Origin: Trichomonas tenax | Lineage: Eukaryota; Parabasalia; Trichomonadida; Trichomonadidae | Direction: 5' to 3' | NCBI GenBank assembly: GCA_023091735.1 | Contig: JALKBU010000860.1 | Location: forward strand, 1 to 22,438 | Length of the DNA: 22,438 bases | Shown here: piece after piece, positions 16,164-22,438 of the stretch | Layout: the number at the start of each line of letters is the position of its first letter | Position numbering within the stretch: the stretch's first letter is position 1 | The notes under the pieces: generated by a model | Databases searched by the model: none | Told to the model about the DNA's origin: nothing | What the model saw: the letters and a program-made list of their open reading frames with translations, nothing else | Translations under genes and position numbers: made by a program

Positions 16164-16172
16164 TTAAAATGT
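16164..16172 (+). repeat. Right 9-bp target-site duplication
   Basis: TTAAAATGT directly after the last base of the element (CC at 16162-16163). Confidence 0.8.
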
Positions 16173-16448
16173 TCATTAGTATTTTGGTTTTTGTGGTTAT
16201 CCTTAATACCTATGCATATGCCATACAAAAGTATGCTTATATCATCATCTTAGTTAAATCTCATTGTGTTATCGAAAATGAGTTAAATATTCTGGTTAAT
16301 GATCAATAACAGAATGATTGTTTAGTACCAAAATGTTAAGCATCAAGTTCTCTATTACAGTGCTATATCAGAATCAGTAAAACACAGTTGTTGATGGAGA
16401 TATTGAGCTATTTTCAGGCGGCAAAATTTCTAAACGGTCAATTTTTAA

Positions 16449-17117
16449 ATGAAAAGTAAAAAGCAAGTTATATCGAGAGAAGACTTAATAAAGCAGTCAC
16501 AAGAGGAATTGGAGAAAAAAGGAGTTGAATTTCACTCTAAAGCACAATATGCGAACGAGATTTCAAAATCATTGGTTAAAAATCAAAAACGTATTTTCTT
16601 TCAGCAGCAACCAAGAGTTACTCCGCCTAAAAACAAATCCTGGGATGAAGTATACTTGATTGTAATTGCTTTTTTGAAACAACTCAAAATGGATTTCACA
16701 ATTGAATGTATAAATCGCGAAATGGAAGCATGCAAACTCCCATTACCTGCGGGAAAACCTAAACTGAATATGGCGCAGTTTGGTAAGAAATCAAAGCAGA
16801 CAAAAGACTTTAATTCACGTGTCCAAGAATTTATCGAGTCAATAAATCAAAATCAGAACGAAGATGACGAAGAGTTCGAAATAGAAGATGATATTGAAGA
16901 AGTTCACGATAATCAACAAATTAACGAACAAGATTCTGACGATAAATTTGAATTTTCCGGATCAGATGACATTGAGATAGAGATTGAAAACAATCCAGTA
17001 CCACCACTACAATCACCAAAGAATTTGTCTCTTAGCCCAAGAAAATCTAGTTTTGATGTTGGTAGCTCTGATTTTAGTTTAACAGATCCTTTTGGTCAAT
17101 CAGGATCATTCGGGTAA
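16449..17117 (+). CDS. LisH-motif protein with acidic, serine-rich tail
   Basis: 222 aa. Residues about 65-92 (WDEVYLIVIAFLKQLKMDFT, then IECINREM) form a LisH-like helical pair, the dimerisation motif of FOP/OFD1/TONNEAU-type centrosomal and cytoskeletal proteins and of E3-ligase subunits. The N-terminus is basic and partly coiled. Residues ~135-180 are acidic (EDDEEFEIEDDIEE) and the tail has SPKN/SPRK phosphorylation-like sites, ending in a G/S/F-rich stretch. TCA at 16437-16439 starts a weak initiator match (TCAATTTTT) 10 nt from the ATG. A basal-body or microtubule role is possible but not shown. Confidence 0.65.
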   Translation: MKSKKQVISREDLIKQSQEELEKKGVEFHSKAQYANEISKSLVKNQKRIFFQQQPRVTPPKNKSWDEVYLIVIAFLKQLKMDFTIECINREMEACKLPLPAGKPKLNMAQFGKKSKQTKDFNSRVQEFIESINQNQNEDDEEFEIEDDIEEVHDNQQINEQDSDDKFEFSGSDDIEIEIENNPVPPLQSPKNLSLSPRKSSFDVGSSDFSLTDPFGQSGSFG

Positions 17118-17261
17118 GTCACTGTGTTATTATATTTCTTTCTAATACCTTGTATAAATTAAATTATTTTCTTCAATAATTCTTTTTGTTGCTTATTTAT
17201 AATCTCTATGTTATGCAGATCATATTTAAACAAATGAAATTGATTTTTTTTTCGAAAATTG

Positions 17262-17274
17262 TCACTTTTCATTA
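17262..17274 (+). promoter_or_regulatory. Exact trichomonad initiator (Inr)
   Basis: TCACTTTTCATTA matches the T. vaginalis Inr consensus TCAYTWYTCATTA at all 13 positions. The +1 A would be 17264, and the last A is the first base of the start codon at 17274, giving a 10-nt 5' UTR. This decides the start and excludes the non-ATG extension upstream to 17259. Confidence 0.85.
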
Positions 17275-19994
17275 TGATTTTGTTTTTCATTTCTTATGTA
17301 TTTAATGATAAGCGGAGCCTAAATATTGATGAAAATGGATCAACGCAGTCTGTAAGCCAATGCAATGCAAGTTTTCAATCGAGAAGTCAACGAAATTCAG
17401 ACATTTCATTTGATATCCGTTCAAAAAATCTACAAACAGCAAAAATTGAATCAAATTATATATCAAAAGAATCACACAATTTCAATACTATAAATGAAAA
17501 CCCACTAATTCATAATCAAAAATTCCAAAATAATATTTTGAAGCAAAATCTCGCAAACAATGAATTGTTATACATAGCAGAAGTTAAAAATGATTGTTCA
17601 TTACCTTTTTCTACAAAACATTTAAGTCGAAATATAATTACTTTTTATTCACACTTAAATTCAACAGAAACAGAAAACATTCTACGAAACACAAAATGCG
17701 TTAACGAATTTCAACATTTCTCGAAGCCTTTACTTCATTCGCGATATCTTCGCACAGCAATTCTCACTGATGAAGTGGAAATGCTGAGAAACAAAGATTA
17801 TCCATATAGCGCTTTCAGCATTTACAATGAGATGGGAATAGATGGCAATGGGCAACTCGCTGCAATTGCAGACACAGGATTAGATGTGAATTCTTGCTGG
17901 TTTAGAGATAGAGGAGAAGTTCCTTTTGACTCTTTTTCGAATTTGCATAGAAAGATCGCAGCATATCTTCCATACTCTAATGACAATGATATGGTTGATG
18001 GACACGGAACCATTGTTGCAGGAATTGTCGCTGGAAAGGCAAGTTGCAAAAACAAGTTCAAGAAGATATGCGGCGGCACTTTTTATGATGGTGTTGCTCC
18101 TGGAGCTCGTTTAGTAATACAAGATGTCATTAATGAACACGGAAACCTCGATTTTCCATCAAACATCAGTGAATTATTCGATATTCCTCATATGGCCGGT
18201 TGCGTTGCTCAATTAAATGCGTGGTCATTCAAGCAATCGAAACTAATCACAAGGGCTGTTGATCAGCTTGCATTTGACAATCCTAATATGACAATTGTTT
18301 TTGCTGCTGGCGATGATGAAGAAATAAGATCTCCTGCTGACTCAAAGAATGCTTTCGCAGTTGGATCTTATGCATTCCCTTCATATTTGGAGCACCAAGA
18401 ATCAAATCTATCAATTGTTAAAATCACAATTGATGGAAAAAAAGTTGTCTATGGACATTGCGATTTGAGTGCAGGAGTTCCGTTTTTGGAGGCACTTGCA
18501 TATAGTGGACTTAGTAATGATGTTTGTACAAAAGGAATTCTAATTGGTATTAGTCCTGGTGATGGTTTTATTGATGAATTCGGAGAAGGAAATCTCGAGG
18601 ATTTATCTAATGCTGGAATTGTTCTTGCTTTTCACTCAAAGGCTTATTCAGGAAAGAGACTGCAAACTTCTGTTATTAGGCTTAATGCTCAAGACAGACA
18701 AATGCTTAGATTTAGTAGTAGAATTGTAATAACTCCTGAATTCAATTTCACGAAAACACAAAAAGTTGTTAGTGCAAGTGGACCTGTTAATTATTATAGA
18801 CGCAAACCAGATATCATTATGCCAGGTGGACCTGTATATGCTCCACGAGCGCATCCAACAGGTGAAAGGGTTTGTGGATCTGATGGTTTGATTGTTGCTG
18901 AAGGATCTTCAATTGCTGCTGCATTTGCTGTCGGAAATATATTATTATTAAGTCAATGGTTAAGAGAGGGATGGTATCCTTTAGGAAGTGCAAATCCAGC
19001 AAATGCCATTGAGCCGTGCAGCACATTAGTTCGTGCAATCCTTGTCAATACAGCTGAATTACCAGAAAATGTCACGGAAAATGAAGGAGGCTTTGGAATG
19101 CCACATTTAAACAAATTCATGCAAATCAATAACAGTCAAAGATACACAGAATATGGAACGAAGATATATCCAAATGTTACATTGAGACCAGATGAATCCC
19201 ACAAATACATATTTACTGCAGAGAAAAACGGAATTTTTAGAGCGACACTATGCTGGATGGATGCTGTTTCAGAGTTCTACCAAAACACTGATATGTCATA
19301 CTCATTAGACATTCGAGTTTTCAAAGACAATGAATTTATCATTGGCAACAGGAAAATGAACCAAGACTACATTGATGTTCACAACACAATCAAAAGGGTC
19401 GAATTAAATGTGACCGAAGGAGAAACGATCGAAATATATATCTTATCGAAGCAAGAATATGATGACGATGCCGTTTCTTATTCTCTTGTGATGTCGGGGC
19501 CATATAATATGTTTGATGAGAACTCGACAGCGTTCTCAAAGATTGAAATCAGTAATGCACCGTGCTTGAGGAAGTGCACTGATAATGAAGTTTGCACAAA
19601 TGGATACTGCAAGTGCCAAAAGGCCAATAAATGCCATATCAATGCAGATAGAATCCATGATGGACAGGTTCATGTTAAAGAAATATCTTCGTATGATCTG
19701 CATTACTTATGCATAGATATTCCGACGCTCAAAGCAAATAGTATAATTAATGTTAACATGTCAACAAAGAACAACAAAAAGTTCGATTACTTCTATAGAA
19801 TCAATAAGTTGCCAAGCTTTGCAGACGCAGATTGCACATCAATGAAGTGCGATTTTGGTGAGATAACACCAACTTCATTCACTCTCGATAATCTTGATTG
19901 GGACTTTCTTAGAAAAGGAGATAAGATATTTATTGGATACTATTTAACTGATGAAGGCGAAGACGAAATCACCATTTCCGCCAACTATATATAA
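17274..19994 (+). CDS. Secreted subtilisin-like serine protease (family S8)
   Basis: 906 aa. It begins with a short hydrophobic signal-like stretch (MILFFISYVF) and a ~170-residue Asn/Ser-rich pro-region. The S8 domain has Asp200 in AAIADTGLD, His244 in DGHGTIVAGIVAG and Ser546 in EGSSIAAAFAVG, in the right order and spacing. The oxyanion-hole Asn is replaced: VFAAGDDEE puts Asp347 where AAGN is expected, as in the proprotein convertase PC2. A long insert sits between 347 and 546, like the PA-domain-type inserts of large subtilases. A C-terminal beta-sandwich is followed by a Cys-rich EGF-like segment at about 763-790 (CLRKCTDNEVCTNGYCKC). No C-terminal membrane helix is visible, so it is likely secreted. 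Trichomonad relatives (TvSUB1) act at the cell surface. No intron. Confidence 0.92.
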   Translation: MILFFISYVFNDKRSLNIDENGSTQSVSQCNASFQSRSQRNSDISFDIRSKNLQTAKIESNYISKESHNFNTINENPLIHNQKFQNNILKQNLANNELLYIAEVKNDCSLPFSTKHLSRNIITFYSHLNSTETENILRNTKCVNEFQHFSKPLLHSRYLRTAILTDEVEMLRNKDYPYSAFSIYNEMGIDGNGQLAAIADTGLDVNSCWFRDRGEVPFDSFSNLHRKIAAYLPYSNDNDMVDGHGTIVAGIVAGKASCKNKFKKICGGTFYDGVAPGARLVIQDVINEHGNLDFPSNISELFDIPHMAGCVAQLNAWSFKQSKLITRAVDQLAFDNPNMTIVFAAGDDEEIRSPADSKNAFAVGSYAFPSYLEHQESNLSIVKITIDGKKVVYGHCDLSAGVPFLEALAYSGLSNDVCTKGILIGISPGDGFIDEFGEGNLEDLSNAGIVLAFHSKAYSGKRLQTSVIRLNAQDRQMLRFSSRIVITPEFNFTKTQKVVSASGPVNYYRRKPDIIMPGGPVYAPRAHPTGERVCGSDGLIVAEGSSIAAAFAVGNILLLSQWLREGWYPLGSANPANAIEPCSTLVRAILVNTAELPENVTENEGGFGMPHLNKFMQINNSQRYTEYGTKIYPNVTLRPDESHKYIFTAEKNGIFRATLCWMDAVSEFYQNTDMSYSLDIRVFKDNEFIIGNRKMNQDYIDVHNTIKRVELNVTEGETIEIYILSKQEYDDDAVSYSLVMSGPYNMFDENSTAFSKIEISNAPCLRKCTDNEVCTNGYCKCQKANKCHINADRIHDGQVHVKEISSYDLHYLCIDIPTLKANSIINVNMSTKNNKKFDYFYRINKLPSFADADCTSMKCDFGEITPTSFTLDNLDWDFLRKGDKIFIGYYLTDEGEDEITISANYI

Positions 19995-20146
19995 CTTGTT
20001 CATAATCTTTATGTTTGTAATATTAAAAGAATTTCTATAATGTATTAAACGCGATAGTTCAGAATAAATTCATCACAAAAAAATTAAATGAATGAATTTT
20101 GTATAAAATTTTTTCTAGTGTTTAAAAATTCAAAAGTCATTGAATT

Positions 20147-20218
20147 GGGGGTGTGGCTCAGTGGTAGAGTGCGTCTTTAGCATAGATGAGGCCGGGGGTT
20201 CGATTCCCTTCACCTCCA
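20147..20218 (+). tRNA. tRNA-Ala (anticodon AGC)
   Basis: 72-nt cloverleaf. The acceptor arm GGGGGTG/CACCTCC has one G-T pair. The D arm is GCTC...GAGT. Anticodon stem CGTCT/AGATG holds the loop TTAGCAT with anticodon AGC. T arm GGGGG-TTCGATT-CCCTT follows, with discriminator A. GTGGCTCAGTGG (A box) and GGTTCGATTCC (B box) are present. No intron and no encoded CCA. Confidence 0.96.
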
Positions 20219-20224
20219 TTTTTT
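20219..20224 (+). terminator. RNA polymerase III terminator
   Basis: Run of six T residues directly after the tRNA discriminator base, followed by C and four more T. Confidence 0.85.
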
Positions 20225-20848
20225 CTTTTAATTTTGTATTTTCATGAATTTTGCTTCTACGATAGGATTTCTTCATGGAATGGATAACCGTAGCGAGTCC
20301 ATTGGTTTTATATTCACTGAGAGCTCTAGAATCTCTTCAAAAATTCCTACTCACAAAAGAATATTATTTGAGAAACCATAATGTCAAAAAATGTTAATAG
20401 GTTAAATGACAAAGCAGAGATTGCAATTATTGAGTCATTTGAACTTAAAAATGTCGTTATTATATTCCTTCTTTTTGCAAAATGAAATTGCCAAACAAGA
20501 TCCTATAGCTTTCGCTTATGTTGTATAAATAGTAAAATATATCGTTCTTATAGGATACACAGCTTTAGTTTTCAATATAAATCTTGAATATTTAAATTTC
20601 AATTTTAAATATTCCTTTGTCAAGACTAATAAATAGAAAATCATATAGTATTCGCTTATTGTATTTGATGTGGTGTAATTATATACCCCAATTCATGAAA
20701 TAATATATCGATAATTTTTTTGAATATTTTTGTCCAATCTTTTGAGGTGTGTTGCTTAAATGGAGTTTGTATTGCAATTTGAATAGAGACAATAAACGAA
20801 TAATGATTGTTTGCAATGGTCGGATACAAATTTAAACCATAGTTTGCT
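20225..20848. other. Intergenic region after the tRNA
   Basis: No coding frame is credible. AATGGA...TCCATT near 20278-20303 and AGAGCTCT near 20320 are small inverted repeats in a less AT-biased stretch (about 20255-20335) that could be an RNA gene, without further support. The rest is AT-rich. Confidence 0.4.
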
Positions 20849-21127
20849 CTATAATCTCCCAGTTAACAGGGTATATATACGGATAACGACTGTCCAAACA
20901 ATCAATGACAAGAAGAATAAAATAACGACAAATTCAACAAATTCCAAAATTGTCTGAAAGAAACCGCGGTAATATATAATGAGGAATATAGACAGCGCGA
21001 AAGAAAACATCAGCAGGTTCGGATGGTATTGAACTTGAAAATGGAAAATCTGTGCTTCAGACAATTGAGGTGAAGAAACTCTAGAGCGAACGAACAGGGA
21101 TGAAGACCTTAGGGCGGTTTCTTCCAT
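20849..21127 (-). CDS. Small two-helix membrane protein, unknown
   Basis: 92 aa from ATG 21127 (an upstream in-frame TTG is not used here). Residues 1-40 are polar, with SxxR and SP sites. Two hydrophobic helices follow: about 42-56 (LMFSFALSIFLIIYY) and about 66-86 (VEFVVILFFLSLIVWTVVIR), joined by a short loop. The C-terminus is LLTGRL. I do not recognise the family; the layout suits a small hairpin membrane protein of the endomembranes. The base composition is less AT-biased than the flanks, which favours a real gene. TAACGA about 40 nt upstream resembles the Myb-binding core described in T. vaginalis promoters. Confidence 0.5.
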   Translation of the reverse strand: MEETALRSSSLFVRSRVSSPQLSEAQIFHFQVQYHPNLLMFSFALSIFLIIYYRGFFQTILEFVEFVVILFFLSLIVWTVVIRIYTLLTGRL

Positions 21128-22055
21128 GGGATTCAATGGCGATAGATGGCGTTCGTTAGAATATATATATGCTTTATGTAATCAGGATTTATCATTCTAT
21201 CATATTGTTTACTTTTAAATCTTAAAATATAACAGGTACTCATCAATAACTCTTTCATCTATTTATCCTTTTTATATTCGACATTGTCGCTGTTTATGAA
21301 AATAAAAAAAATTAACTTAGTTTTTCCCTACTATATATTAGTTATTGTCCCTACTATATATAGTTACAAAAAGTGGCAACCAACCCCCTATCCTTACTAC
21401 TGCAGTCAAGAGGCATTTTCCAAAAGTGACATTTTTGTGATCCTCAACAAATGTTATATGACAAGAAAAAAGTTTGATACCCAAATTTTGCACAAAATGA
21501 CGGATGTCAAAATCGTGATATTTGAGTGACTTATAATCAAAATTGAAACTTCAAACTATAGCTATAATGCTTAAACTTGATAGTGTTTATAATGATGTTA
21601 TTATAATATTTCAACTCATTCTTTATCTGTCTGTGCTAAACACACCTTTGCACACCCTATATATTATTATTCAAGCTGTGTATTCGAATAATTTCATACA
21701 AGCAAAGATTTCCATCGAATCAGGTGTAGGCTATTTGGATTGCAATAACTATGAAAAAAAAAAATGATCTTTTTTATTTTTGCTGTGAAGGAAATTTCAT
21801 AGCGGTTAAATTTTTTTTTCGCGCCTTCCAAATGTTGATACAAACTCTCTAAATAATTTATGTATATATCCATGAATATTAGGCTTTAGAAAATTCTAAA
21901 TAATTATTCAATCATTCGTCATAATTAATGAAAAAATGTGCATTGATGGAATTTTGAAGGGATTATAAGAACAAATGCATTTAATGCCAATGTTTAATGT
22001 CACGTGTTAAAACATTAAAAGCATATGCAAGTTTGTGTATTCATCTACTCATATT
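21128..22055. other. Gene-free region
   Basis: About 930 bp of AT-rich DNA. Open frames at 21284-21529 and 21543-21767 lack ATG at the called start or any domain and look like chance. CCCTACTATATAT is repeated at 21326-21338 and 21349-21361, a 23-bp spaced direct repeat. The promoter of the membrane protein should lie at its left edge. Confidence 0.5.
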
Positions 22056-22438
22056 TTAATATAAATCATCAAAAGGTAAAATAATTATTAGATGGTAAAG
22101 CATATGTGGTATTTGAAGAAAATTAGAGGCATTAATAGTCTTCCCCATGTTAAATGTCAATCTATTCACTCGAGCATAAAGAGCTGTTTCATTACACTCT
22201 CCTTTCACGCATGGCATATTTGGTGCATATTCTGTTAAATATGATCCAACGCAGGACCACCAATTCCATCCATTTGTTTGGCCATCTAAATATGTTGAAT
22301 CCTGGTAGTAAGAAACCATCAAACCGCCCCACCAACTTGTTTTTAAATTTTCATATATCAATTCAAAACCAGCAACAAAATCATCTTCAGGACCGTCTTT
22401 CTGATATTTTTCTTTCACTGAGATTGGTGAGTTTAGTT
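22056..22438 (-). CDS. C-terminal part of an unidentified protein
   Basis: The frame is open from the right window edge (codons from 22436) to TAA at 22056-22058, 127 codons visible, so the gene starts outside. The sequence is rich in Trp, Tyr and Gly (SWWGGLMVSYYQDSTYLDGQ, then NGWNWWSCVG) with two Cys (PCVKGEC) and N-glycosylation-type sites (NET, NAS), which suggests an extracellular or lumenal domain. The tail is hydrophobic (MLYHLIIILPFDDLY). I do not recognise the family. Confidence 0.6.
   Translation of the reverse strand, partial: LNSPISVKEKYQKDGPEDDFVAGFELIYENLKTSWWGGLMVSYYQDSTYLDGQTNGWNWWSCVGSYLTEYAPNMPCVKGECNETALYARVNRLTFNMGKTINASNFLQIPHMLYHLIIILPFDDLY

Noticed and set aside
21284..21767. 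Two frames of 81 and 74 codons
   Set aside because: The first begins at a non-ATG codon; both lack domains and lie in AT-rich repeat-like DNA.

Overview
The window reads as nuclear DNA of a parabasalid protist (trichomonad; Tritrichomonas- or Trichomonas-like). The grounds are: AT-rich DNA with compact, apparently intron-free genes on both strands; a 13-base match to the published Trichomonas vaginalis initiator (TCAYTWYTCATTA) 10 nt before a start codon; several stop codons in the TAAA context that doubles as polyadenylation signal in trichomonads; and a typical gene set (ankyrin proteins, a subtilisin-like protease, Rho-type GEFs). The species is inference.

Layout. 1-950: three tiny genes, one on the minus strand and two on the plus strand only 7 nt apart, sharing a palindromic divergent promoter region; lysine-rich products, probably a remnant of a mobile or viral-like element. 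950-3450: gene-free DNA with a tandem array of ~121-bp imperfect palindromes and a recurring TGACATGTAAAGT motif. 3452-4418: ankyrin-repeat/RING gene broken by two related AT-rich inserts at equivalent repeat loops. 4509-9557 (minus): a 1682-aa DOCK-family GEF. 10153-10623: a small bromodomain protein. 11089-11532 (minus): an EF-hand protein. 11904-13778: a decayed ankyrin gene with several frame breaks. 13857-14843 (minus): a diverged DH-PH RhoGEF-like protein. 15013-16163: a previously intact DNA transposon copy (1151 bp, ~90-bp terminal inverted repeats, perfect 9-bp target duplication), Mutator-like in structure and without a transposase. 16449-17117: LisH-motif protein. 17274-19994: secreted subtilisin-like protease with Asp in the oxyanion position. 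20147-20218: tRNA-Ala(AGC). 20849-21127 (minus): small two-helix membrane protein. 22056-end (minus): C-terminal part of an unidentified protein.

The genes do not form an operon or pathway cluster. The two GEFs (DOCK and DH-PH type) both point to Rho/Rac-family small GTPase control of actin, important for amoeboid change and phagocytosis in these cells, but their proximity may be chance. The most notable structure is the set of non-coding inserts in ankyrin loops and the well-preserved transposon copy.
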